40,857 nt of DNA from an uncultured Pelagibacteraceae bacterium. Its GTDB lineage: Bacteria > Pseudomonadota > Alphaproteobacteria > Pelagibacterales > Pelagibacteraceae. Within the stretch, counting starts at the first letter, position 1, and every line of letters begins with the position of its first letter. Under the pieces are notes generated by a model. It was not told where the DNA came from. It ran no database searches and was given only the letters and a program-made list of their open reading frames with translations. Made by a program: the position numbers and the translations under genes. The DNA is taken from NCBI GenBank assembly GCA_902601315.1, contig CACKMS010000010.1, positions 1-40,857 of the forward strand, given 5' to 3'. Shown here one piece after another: positions 1 to 6,033 of this stretch.

Positions 1-206
1 AGAACTCTTAAAAAATATTCTATAGCAAAAAAAATAGCAAAAAAATAATTCAGATAATAAAATACCTCATTGTATTTTATGTAAATATTTTTTTCAGTTT
101 CTAAAACTACTGAAATGATAGATAAAATAATGATAATAAAAATAAATTTCTGTAGATCATTAAACTTATTATTTGTTTGGTGAAGTTTTTTTATAAAATC
201 ATTCAT
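1..206 (-). CDS. Voltage-gated ion channel-like protein, N-terminal part (cut by window edge)
   Basis: The frame opens at an ATG at 206 and stays open to the window edge, giving about 68 residues. It reads as a short polar N-terminus, a hydrophobic helix (FIFIIIILSIISVVLET), a loop, then a second helix with an acidic residue (FFAIFFAIEYFLRV). This helix, 'VLET', loop and 'F.iEY.LR' layout is what S1-S2 of the Ion_trans / Kv potassium-channel family looks like. The pore and selectivity filter lie outside the window, so ion selectivity cannot be judged. It starts 7 nt after the stop of the 154-aa gene at 214-678 on the same strand, so the two are probably cotranscribed. Confidence 0.6.
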   Translation of the reverse strand, partial: MNDFIKKLHQTNNKFNDLQKFIFIIIILSIISVVLETEKNIYIKYNEVFYYLNYFFAIFFAIEYFLRV

Positions 207-213
207 TAAATAG

Positions 214-678
214 TTAGTTTTTGTCTATAATAACTTTAAGTTGAAGAATTTTTTCTTCTACTTCATCAATAGACTTATGAATTAATTGTTTTTCTTTTTG
301 TGATAATTTTTTACCAAGGTCACTATCATCACCAATAGCTTTTTGAGTAGTTTCCATTAATCTACCAATTTTTGCTCCAATATTAATTAATGTATTTGAT
401 GTGTCCTCAAAATTATTTAATTTTATTCTCTCAGCCTCTAAAATACTTTCATGTGCTGTTAACATAGGATTTCCATATCCTTTTTTTAAGCAATACTTAT
501 CTATTTCAATAGAATCTTTATGATGAATATTATTATCCTTATTATTTTCATCAGTACATTTTCTAAAATGAGATTCACTTTTTCCGGTAGCTTCTTTTAA
601 ACCTTCATCTTTGAGATCATTTATTGCATTTTTTAATGCATTCTCTATTGAAATAAGCTTTCTTAAATAACCAGCCAT
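214..678 (-). CDS. Uncharacterised 154-aa cytoplasmic protein, possibly HTH/CII-like
   Basis: No signal peptide or membrane segment is visible. Residues 10-75 hold short helices with a conserved-looking core: a GKSESHFRK stretch at 32-40, then HHKDSIEIDKYCLKKG at 52-67. This resembles the layout of small phage CII-like or other helix-turn-helix regulators, in which a 'pre-condition and D-rich' segment follows the recognition helix. That is only a resemblance. The C-terminal third (about 125-154) is charged and heptad-like (KKLSQKEKQLIHKSIDEVEE), suggesting a coiled-coil dimerisation tail. It lies upstream of the channel gene (stop at 214, channel start at 206) and diverges from the tiny membrane ORF at 783. 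Function is not recognised. Confidence 0.6.
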   Translation of the reverse strand: MAGYLRKLISIENALKNAINDLKDEGLKEATGKSESHFRKCTDENNKDNNIHHKDSIEIDKYCLKKGYGNPMLTAHESILEAERIKLNNFEDTSNTLINIGAKIGRLMETTQKAIGDDSDLGKKLSQKEKQLIHKSIDEVEEKILQLKVIIDKN

Positions 679-719
679 AAATTAAATCATATAAATTAAT
701 TTAATAATTATCAATCCAG

Positions 720-740
720 ATAATAAAATTATTTTATTAT
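720..740. repeat. Perfect AT-rich inverted repeat in divergent region
   Basis: Arms ATAATAAAA (720-728) and TTTTATTAT (732-740) are separated by TTA. The repeat lies between the divergent starts at 678 (minus) and 783 (plus), so it could be an operator or a hairpin. Because the arms contain only A and T in a very AT-rich genome, chance is a real possibility. Confidence 0.3.
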
Positions 741-782
741 GATTTCATCAAAAAAATTTTTTTTTATTAATATATTCATCAT

Positions 783-881
783 ATGTTTAAAAAATTAAAA
801 GAAAGTATTTTAGTAGAATTGTTATTCGTAACATTAGTTATCTTATTTCTTTTTTCTATAAATTTAATTTCTCTAGTGTAA
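783..881 (+). CDS. 32-aa single-helix membrane peptide
   Basis: ATG at 783, stop TAA at 879-881. The peptide has a short basic amphipathic start (MFKKLKESI) followed by one hydrophobic helix (LLFVTLVILFLFSINLISLV) that reaches the C-terminus, so it should be a one-pass inner-membrane peptide. The ORF at 5201-5305 has the same design and similar residues (K-L-K-x-S-I-x-x-E-L then a helix ending in I-S), which argues that both are real genes. No Shine-Dalgarno is obvious. Function is unknown; small membrane regulators and type I toxin peptides share this size and shape. Confidence 0.4.
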   Translation: MFKKLKESILVELLFVTLVILFLFSINLISLV

Positions 882-894
882 AAAAAATTGACTA

Positions 895-1170
895 ATGATT
901 GATTCAGAAACCCATATAACAGAAGTAATTAGCTTTTTACTCAAAAAATATAGAAATAAAAAAGTATATAAAGATATGGATGTTATTTCAGAACTTATAC
1001 TTACATCTAGAATTCTTTACAAAAGATTTCAAATTTAAAAAGGTATAAAAGTTAAAGAAGACAAATCAATGACTTCGATAAAAAATAAAATTTTAACAGA
1101 AATTAATAAAGATGTGTATTATAATATTATAAAAAATTATTCTCTATATAAGAATAATTTTATAAATTAA
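895..1170 (+). pseudogene. Short frame interrupted by one in-frame TAA
   Basis: ATG at 895 opens a 47-codon ORF ending in TAA at 1036-1038. The same frame then stays open through a second ATG at 1069 to TAA at 1168-1170 (33 codons from that ATG). Read through, it would be about 91 residues: an acidic/basic soluble N-terminal half (MIDSETHITEVISFLLKKY at the start) and a Lys/Asn/Tyr-rich second half. The simplest reading is a small gene recently broken by a nonsense mutation. Two separate tiny ORFs, or no gene at all, are also possible. It begins 13 nt after the membrane peptide at 783-881. Confidence 0.3.
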
Positions 1171-1238
1171 TACTAGAAAAATTAACGATTTATCAAATAA
1201 AAAGTTTTTATTTAGCATGATATATTGTATGATTATTA

Positions 1239-1406
1239 ATGGCTAAGTACCAAATAACAGTCAAAATTCCTGTATCTCAAAATGGTCCAAGAGTGCCACA
1301 AAGAATTATTATAGAGGCAAACAACCCCTTGGAAGCCATAAGAATCGCAAACGGTCAATATGGTGCAGAACATGTATTCCAAACTGCAACAAAAGTTTCT
1401 GACTAA
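1239..1406 (+). CDS. 55-aa small protein preceding the radical SAM gene
   Basis: ATG at 1239, TAA at 1404-1406, 6 nt before the radical SAM start, so the two are almost certainly cotranscribed. The sequence starts MAKYQITVKIPVSQNGPR and continues with an I-I-I-E-A strand, a helix (NNPLEAIRIANGQYGAEHVF) and a short tail. It looks like a small folded beta-alpha domain rather than a leader/core peptide: it has no cysteine and no hydrophobic signal. It could be a partner or chaperone for the maturase, or an unrelated passenger. The family is not recognised. Confidence 0.6.
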   Translation: MAKYQITVKIPVSQNGPRVPQRIIIEANNPLEAIRIANGQYGAEHVFQTATKVSD

Positions 1407-1412
1407 ATAAAT

Positions 1413-3119
1413 ATGGATAATAAAAGCTCTTATGAATTAGCAAAATGGGTATCTACAAGAGTTTATAGTATAGATTTAGAAACAAGAGCAGTAATTTCCA
1501 ATGAATTAGATAGAGAATTTTTAGAATTAGAATCTAATGCTGCTGTATTATGGCAAGAAATTTTAAATAATGAATATAATTTTACACCAGAGTTAATTTC
1601 TAAAAATATTAATAAACCATTATCAGAAGTTAGTAAATTTATAGAAAAACTTGAAAGTTTAAATCTTATAAAAAAAATAAATGATAAAAATGAAAAGCCA
1701 TTAATACAAGTTGAAAAAACTAATTTTAATTCTTCTGACAGATATACAAGTGGAGATTATAATGAACCTACACCCGGGGGTACAAATTTAGAGGCAGAAT
1801 TCAAATTAATGGAGTGGTGTGTAGAGAAAGGTTTTTTGTATGCTAGCTCATGGGAAATGACATATAGATGTAATGAAAGATGCATACATTGTTTTAATCC
1901 AGGCGCTTCACATGTTGAAGGCGATAAAAGTTTTAGAAAAGTCAAAGAACTTACTTTAGATAAAATAAAAGAGACCTTAGATGATTTAAAAAAAATTGGA
2001 GTATTTAGACTTTTGATAACAGGTGGAGAAATTTTCTTAAGAAAAGATTTTTTTGAAATTATTGAATATACAAGAAAACTTAGATTTTCTTTTACAATAT
2101 TTACAAATGGAACACTTATGTCCCGCGATGATATTGATCGTTTAAAAGATAATTTTCCTCAAAGAATTGAATTGACATTGTACAGTCATGACCCAAAAAT
2201 CCATGACAGTATCACAAAATTAAAAGGTTCATGGGAAAAAACACTTAATACAGCAAAATATATCAAGCAAAAAGGTATTCATGTAATTTTAAAAACTACA
2301 GTAATGAATGAAACTGTAAATGATATTCAAAAATTTGAAACTTTTGTAGACAACCTTGGTTTTGAATACTCTGTAGATTTTAACATGTCACCAGGTGTTG
2401 ACGGCTCTGTATATGCAGTTGAGAATCTTTTACCTAAAGCAAGTAATCTTATTTTTCAATGTCTAAATGAAACTTCACCTTTATATGTTGGAAAATTAAA
2501 TAAACCCAATAAATTTGATCCTAAAAAAGATGTGGGGAATCCAGTCTGCGGCGCTGGAAGATCTTTGATGAATATTTCTGCAGAAGGAAATATATCACCT
2601 TGTAATAGTCTTCCGCTCGAGGTTGGAAATCTGAACGAAGTAAAAATGTCAGAAGTTTGGAAAAATTCATCAATTGGAAAAAAAGAAAAAAAAATTAATT
2701 ATGATAAAAACAAAAGTCTTAATGGAGAAAATTCTGAAAAACTTTCTTCATGGCAAGGTGTTGTTAGAGGTGTGTATGATGTATGTGGAGATTTTGAAAG
2801 ATGCTCATGGTGCCATAAATGCCCAGGAATGGCTTATCTTGAAACTGGATCTGAATTAAAACCATCTACTACCAACTGTAGAAATGCAGCTGCAAGAATG
2901 ATTGCATATGATTTGCTTGAAGAATTTAAAGATAATAAAAACATACTAAAAAATTTTGATGAAAAAAAAATCGAGGATAAATATAAACGAGAAGTTGCAT
3001 TATGGAATCCGCAATCTTCAATATTAAATAATCAAGATAAAGATCAGAGAAAAATTATTCAAAAAAGAACTAAATCAACAGCACTAGATAAACTTTTGGA
3101 AGCTGAAGGTTTGCTGTAA
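1413..3119 (+). CDS. Peptide-modifying radical SAM/SPASM enzyme with fused PqqD-like recognition domain
   Basis: 568 aa. Residues about 15-90 resemble the PqqD/RRE fold (strand-rich start, then FLELESNAAVLWQEI, then helices ending in a 'LESLNLI' motif like the PqqD 'L...GLI' end). RREs bind the leader of ribosomally made peptides. The radical SAM domain follows: the 4Fe-4S motif CNERCIHC has C153, C157 and C160, and the AdoMet-binding GGE is at 204-206. The C-terminal SPASM region has C379, C397, C458, C464, C467, C470 and C489, the seven-cysteine pattern that holds auxiliary clusters. A hydrophilic Lys/Asn-rich insert (about 418-448) separates the two halves of the SPASM region. The family installs thioether or C-C cross-links on peptides; the exact chemistry here is unknown. 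The likely substrate is the 33-aa peptide at 3181-3282. Confidence 0.85.
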   Translation: MDNKSSYELAKWVSTRVYSIDLETRAVISNELDREFLELESNAAVLWQEILNNEYNFTPELISKNINKPLSEVSKFIEKLESLNLIKKINDKNEKPLIQVEKTNFNSSDRYTSGDYNEPTPGGTNLEAEFKLMEWCVEKGFLYASSWEMTYRCNERCIHCFNPGASHVEGDKSFRKVKELTLDKIKETLDDLKKIGVFRLLITGGEIFLRKDFFEIIEYTRKLRFSFTIFTNGTLMSRDDIDRLKDNFPQRIELTLYSHDPKIHDSITKLKGSWEKTLNTAKYIKQKGIHVILKTTVMNETVNDIQKFETFVDNLGFEYSVDFNMSPGVDGSVYAVENLLPKASNLIFQCLNETSPLYVGKLNKPNKFDPKKDVGNPVCGAGRSLMNISAEGNISPCNSLPLEVGNLNEVKMSEVWKNSSIGKKEKKINYDKNKSLNGENSEKLSSWQGVVRGVYDVCGDFERCSWCHKCPGMAYLETGSELKPSTTNCRNAAARMIAYDLLEEFKDNKNILKNFDEKKIEDKYKREVALWNPQSSILNNQDKDQRKIIQKRTKSTALDKLLEAEGLL

Positions 3120-3169
3120 ATAAACAACTTTATTTTTCTATCACAAATGTTATGTTTAAGTATCTAATT

Positions 3170-3177
3170 AAGGAGGT
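3170..3177 (+). promoter_or_regulatory. Perfect Shine-Dalgarno for the precursor peptide
   Basis: AAGGAGGT sits 3 nt before the ATG at 3181 (the core GGAGG ends 4 nt before it). It is a full consensus ribosome binding site, while most genes in this window show weak or no Shine-Dalgarno. This decides the start of the 33-aa peptide and suggests high translation. Confidence 0.75.
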
Positions 3178-3180
3178 TTA

Positions 3181-3282
3181 ATGTTTAAGATTAAAACTAG
3201 AGTTAGATACACTAAAAGACCTAGACAAGGTTGCACAAGACAATCTGATGCGAATTGTGGAATAGGTACAAGAGGCGCTTAA
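3181..3282 (+). CDS. Candidate RiPP precursor peptide, 33 aa, very basic, two cysteines
   Basis: ATG at 3181, TAA at 3280-3282. The N-terminal half (MFKIKTRVRYTKRPRQ) is strongly cationic and could be the leader bound by the maturase's recognition domain. The C-terminal half (GCTRQSDANCGIGTRGA) has Cys18 and Cys26 with Gly, Thr, Ser and Asn around them, a plausible core for cysteine-based cross-linking. I count nine Arg/Lys against one Asp. It lies 61 nt after the radical SAM stop, has a perfect Shine-Dalgarno and is followed by a strong hairpin. The precursor role is inferred from size, composition and position. No leader cleavage site or protease gene is seen. Confidence 0.65.
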   Translation: MFKIKTRVRYTKRPRQGCTRQSDANCGIGTRGA

Positions 3283-3291
3283 AAGTTAAAC

Positions 3292-3318
3292 ATGTGAGCA
3301 GATTAAATCTGCTCACAT
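3292..3318. terminator. Strong intercistronic hairpin after the precursor gene
   Basis: ATGTGAGCAGA (3292-3302) pairs perfectly with TCTGCTCACAT (3308-3318) around a TTAAA loop. It starts 9 nt after the peptide's stop and ends 13 nt before the next start. No T-run follows on the plus strand, so it may be a partial terminator or a 3'-end stabilising hairpin that sets peptide mRNA above the downstream gene, rather than a full intrinsic terminator. Confidence 0.6.
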
Positions 3319-3331
3319 ATATTATCAAACA

Positions 3332-4171
3332 TTGCATATTTTTTTTAGAAAAATTATTAAAAAATCTAAATTTCTAAAGAATATAAATATAGACGAACAA
3401 TACATTTCTTATATTCACGGAAGAGAATGTTGCATTAAGATTACAAAAGACAAATGGCTTTCAATTAAAGGGTGTGGATGGCAAATCGGTCCACCAACGA
3501 TTTATTACTCAAAAAAAGACCCATTATTTTTTGGTATCTTAGATGCAGTCAGAGCAAATAGAGAATTTCAAGTATCGAAACGTTTAAATTCTCAATTAAA
3601 AAACGTTTTTGCAAAATGTGTAGATATAGTTAAATATGATGTTAATAAAATTCAAAATGAATTTAAAATAAAACTTCCAAAAAATTATTCACCTTGTATT
3701 TTAATAAGGATAGTGAAGAGCCCTTACAGGCTTGAGGATATTGCATTAATGCATAAAAAAAACCTTGCAAAAATTTCTTTTCAAAAAAAATTTGGATATG
3801 GATATTCAGGAATTGTAAAATTTCAAAAAAAATTACTTAACAATATTTTAAAATATCATAGCATCGGATGTGTAAATGACACACTAGAATGGAACAATAT
3901 AACAACATATGGTGAAATTATTGATTTAGAACTATTTCATCATCCCAAAATTTATTCTATGAAATCAATCACAAAAATTAATACTAATCTTAAATATAGA
4001 ATTGAGAAAGAAGTAATATATTTTATAGAAATTATTTACAAACTAAGTGAAATCTTAGGTTACAATACGAACTTAAGAGAAATATCAGAGTTAAGCTATA
4101 AAATGGTACCCAATAAGAATAAAGATTTAAGTTTTAGCAAAATTTTATTAAAAATATCAAAAATGAAATAA
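3332..4171 (+). CDS. Putative SelO-like pseudokinase (protein AMPylase-like), divergent
   Basis: 279 aa. Motifs line up in order with the SelO/YdiU (UPF0061) family, which transfers AMP to proteins. K46 in WLSIKGCGW matches the SelO 'LKGaG' lysine. E78 in ANREFQVSKRL matches the 'IRE.LaSEa' glutamate. R126 and S130...R133 in CILIRIVKSPYRLED match 'MRVAPSHLRFG'. N189 and D198 in NNITTYGEIID match 'DNMSLLGLTLD', with identical N-to-D spacing. SelO is usually near 480 aa, so this would be a compact, distant relative. The start is uncertain: TTG at 3332 is the only near-upstream start and no ATG occurs before residue 140. Placement right after the peptide and hairpin suggests a role in the same system, perhaps modifying the peptide or a target. 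Homology is my inference from motifs. Confidence 0.5.
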   Translation: MHIFFRKIIKKSKFLKNINIDEQYISYIHGRECCIKITKDKWLSIKGCGWQIGPPTIYYSKKDPLFFGILDAVRANREFQVSKRLNSQLKNVFAKCVDIVKYDVNKIQNEFKIKLPKNYSPCILIRIVKSPYRLEDIALMHKKNLAKISFQKKFGYGYSGIVKFQKKLLNNILKYHSIGCVNDTLEWNNITTYGEIIDLELFHHPKIYSMKSITKINTNLKYRIEKEVIYFIEIIYKLSEILGYNTNLREISELSYKMVPNKNKDLSFSKILLKISKMK

Positions 4172-4178
4172 ACATTTA

Positions 4179-4454
4179 TTACTTAACAACATTCCATTTT
4201 CCATTAATAAAACATTTAATCCCTGAATTTTCTTCATACCTTTCATCAACAGTCGAAATATATGAAAAAGATTTACAATTTTTATATTTAACACCATTTT
4301 TATAGTAAACACTTTGACTTTGCTCGGTGCAAACTAAAATTTCTTCACCATTAATCGTTTGGTATTCACAAGGTTTTTTTTGAATAACTGCTTGATTATT
4401 GCTACAGGCAGATAACAAAATGACAAAAAATAAATAAATAAATTTATCGACCAA
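4179..4454 (-). CDS. Small lipoprotein, surface-antigen-like C-terminus
   Basis: 91 aa. The signal peptide ends in a lipobox (LLSAC), so it should be lipidated and exported. The remainder has paired cysteines and a tail (YKNCKSFSYI ... GIKCFINGKW) that resembles the 'CR.y/f ... G.aC...dG.W' end of the 17 kDa surface-antigen family of alphaproteobacteria. It is last in a three-gene minus-strand lipoprotein set (5092 to 4179) and ends 7 nt from the convergent SelO-like gene. Function unknown. Confidence 0.6.
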   Translation of the reverse strand: MVDKFIYLFFVILLSACSNNQAVIQKKPCEYQTINGEEILVCTEQSQSVYYKNGVKYKNCKSFSYISTVDERYEENSGIKCFINGKWNVVK

Positions 4455-4641
4455 TCTTCTCTATATATTTTTTTGAAACTAAATAAATTTCTTCCTTAAT
4501 TCCTACTGAAGTTAAAGAATTAATATTTCTTATTTTATTTGTAGTTTCAATTGTATTTTTCATAATTTTTTTAGAGTTATGATTTTGACAAGAAAGAGTT
4601 GTTAAAAATAGTAAACAACTAAGAAATCTTTTCAATTGCAT
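4444..4641 (-). CDS. Small lipoprotein, unknown function
   Basis: The start is taken at the ATG at 4641, because the protein then begins MQLKRFLSCLLFLTTLSC with a proper signal peptide and lipobox (TLSC). A longer in-frame start at 4677 would put 12 extra residues before the signal and lie deeper in the neighbouring gene. The mature part is about 48 residues, polar and Lys/Ile/Asn-rich, with no recognised motif. It overlaps the upstream gene by 23 nt and the downstream lipoprotein by 11 nt, so translation is likely coupled. Confidence 0.5.
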   Translation of the reverse strand: MQLKRFLSCLLFLTTLSCQNHNSKKIMKNTIETTNKIRNINSLTSVGIKEEIYLVSKKYIEKIGR

Positions 4642-5092
4642 CAAATAATTCTTTTGTATTAAATTCAATTTCAACAAATACCTTATAAAAATCTTTATCT
4701 TTATAAATTACCTTATTTGAAACTCTGTAATCTGTTATTTGAAATCCTGAAACTAATTGAGTTATTTTTTCATTAATTTTTTCTTCACCTTCGGTAAAAT
4801 TTGAGTTATTTTTTCTTTTTATTTCTTCTTTGATTAAAATTTCTTTTAATACATCAATTTCACTCTTAAGTTTTAGAATAATATTACTAACCGCCAAACC
4901 TTCTGCTTTTCTTGTTGCAATTTCCAAGCTGTCCGACTGAGCCATTGCTTTACCAAAAACTTTTTTTCCTACTTTTTTATCCTCTACATACCATTTAGGT
5001 ATTTCGTTCTTATATTTTTTAACATTATAATTTTTTGCTGAGCATGCACTCAAGAATATTGAACATATAATCAACAATAAGTATTTTTTCAT
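4619..5092 (-). CDS. LPP20-like lipoprotein
   Basis: 157 aa. The signal peptide has lipobox LSAC (MKKYLLLIICSIFLSACS). After it comes EIPKWYVED, then VFGKAMAQSDSLEIATRKAE and a helical stretch, and a C-terminal 'DYRVSNKVIYKDKDFYKVFV' segment. The 'P.Wy ... G.a.a.s...A...A...A' order and the final beta hairpin match the LPP20 family of outer-membrane lipoproteins. It is first in the minus-strand lipoprotein set and likely transcribed from the divergent region at 5093-5200. Confidence 0.65.
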   Translation of the reverse strand: MKKYLLLIICSIFLSACSAKNYNVKKYKNEIPKWYVEDKKVGKKVFGKAMAQSDSLEIATRKAEGLAVSNIILKLKSEIDVLKEILIKEEIKRKNNSNFTEGEEKINEKITQLVSGFQITDYRVSNKVIYKDKDFYKVFVEIEFNTKELFDAIEKIS

Positions 5093-5134
5093 TTTTTTCT
5101 CCTCGATAATTAAATTAGTGATTATTAAAAAAAA

Positions 5135-5170
5135 TTTTAGTGAAATTAATTTTATTTAATTTCACTAAAA
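5135..5170. repeat. Long inverted repeat between divergent genes
   Basis: TTTTAGTGAAATTAA (5135-5149) and TTAATTTCACTAAAA (5156-5170) form a perfect 15-bp stem with a 6-nt loop, flanked by A-runs. It lies between the start of the LPP20-like gene (5092, minus) and the small membrane ORF (5201, plus). No gene ends here on either strand, so a plain terminator role is not expected; an operator or a leader hairpin is more likely. Confidence 0.55.
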
Positions 5171-5200
5171 AAAATTGTTTTTATTAACTATATTTCGAAT

Positions 5201-5305
5201 ATGAAAATAATTGAAAAACTTAAACAGAGTATATTTTTGGAGTTATCTTTTTTAATGACTATTGTTTTTTTACTAAAAATAGTTGGGATAATTTCATTTT
5301 CATAA
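5201..5305 (+). CDS. 34-aa single-helix membrane peptide, similar to 783-881
   Basis: ATG at 5201, TAA at 5303-5305. A basic start (MKIIEKLKQSIFLEL) leads into one hydrophobic helix ending IVGIISFS. Against the peptide at 783-881 it shares K-L-K-[EQ]-S-I, the E-L pair, a helix of equal length and a terminal I-S. Both follow an inverted repeat and diverge from a minus-strand gene. This repeated design suggests a real family of tiny membrane proteins; function unknown. Confidence 0.4.
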   Translation: MKIIEKLKQSIFLELSFLMTIVFLLKIVGIISFS

Positions 5306-5327
5306 AGATGGTAGGAAAATTAAAATA

Positions 5328-5468
5328 ATGAAAAATCTGCTAATTATAGTTTTTGTAGTTGTGTTGTTTGCTCAAGAAGTTCTGATTTTTAAAAAAAAAA
5401 ATTGGAATATGTTGGTTGAGAAAGTTGGAGAAAATAGTTCAAAAATTATTGATAACTTTAAGAAATAG
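5328..5468 (+). CDS. 46-aa signal-anchored small protein
   Basis: ATG at 5328, TAG at 5466-5468, with the next gene's ATG directly at 5469. The N-terminus (MKNLLIIVFVVVLFAQEV) is a hydrophobic helix. The rest is a charged amphipathic segment (NWNMLVEKVGENSSKIIDNF), which fits a membrane-anchored micro-protein. The exact abutment with the following lipoprotein supports translation. No family recognised. Confidence 0.4.
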   Translation: MKNLLIIVFVVVLFAQEVLIFKKKNWNMLVEKVGENSSKIIDNFKK

Positions 5469-6029
5469 ATGAATTTGATAAAATTCTCTTCTCTTTTATT
5501 TTTAATTACCCTCTTGAACGCTTGTTCTTCTACTTACTCAAAGGCATCCAGAAATGGATGCCTTGGACCTGGTGCTAATTATTATACTCAAGATGCTATA
5601 AATTTTAATGAAAGAACTAAAAGGTACCAATATCAAAGTCCTATCGTGTTTGTTAAAATTTTTAAGTCAATGTTTGGTAAAGAACTTGAGTTTAAAGATA
5701 GGTGTGAGCATACAAAAATTTTAAAAAAAGCATTAAATAATCCCAATGATCTTGAAAGTTACAAATGGGAAAACAAAAAGCTTCAAACTTACGGTAAAGT
5801 AAAAATTTTAAAAACTACACCAAAACCCATGTCATTTAATGGCGAGGTATGTAGAGATTATATTTCATTTATTGGAATAAAAAACAAAGTAAAGAAATAC
5901 AGTTTTAGAGCATGTAATTACAGACTTAGTTTATTTAATGGGGCTCCTGTTAACAGTCAAGGATTTACCATACCTCCGCTTACAAAATTTGATGGCTGGG
6001 AATTTTATAATCTAAACTTGTTTGGATAA
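5469..6029 (+). CDS. Lipoprotein with 17 kDa surface-antigen-like C-terminus
   Basis: 186 aa. The signal peptide has lipobox LLNAC (Cys19). The C-terminal half reads W-E-N ... GKVKIL ... GEVCRDYISFIG ... RACNYR ... GWEF. This matches the order 'W.N...G.v ... g.yCReyt ... aCr..dG.W' of the Rickettsia 17 kDa surface antigen family, with an insertion between the last cysteine and the final tryptophan. The protein at 6344-6793 shares the same pattern, so the two look like diverged duplicates. Likely an outer-membrane or surface lipoprotein; role unknown. Confidence 0.6.
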   Translation: MNLIKFSSLLFLITLLNACSSTYSKASRNGCLGPGANYYTQDAINFNERTKRYQYQSPIVFVKIFKSMFGKELEFKDRCEHTKILKKALNNPNDLESYKWENKKLQTYGKVKILKTTPKPMSFNGEVCRDYISFIGIKNKVKKYSFRACNYRLSLFNGAPVNSQGFTIPPLTKFDGWEFYNLNLFG

Positions 6030-6033
6030 AATA

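Noticed and set aside
1196..1212. AATAAAAA/TTTTTATT palindrome before the 55-aa gene
   Set aside because: One-base loop and only A/T pairs in a very AT-rich region; chance is the simpler explanation.
2674..2859. Second-frame ORF inside the radical SAM gene
   Set aside because: It is a Lys-rich shadow of the SPASM coding region; the cysteine motifs belong to the main frame.
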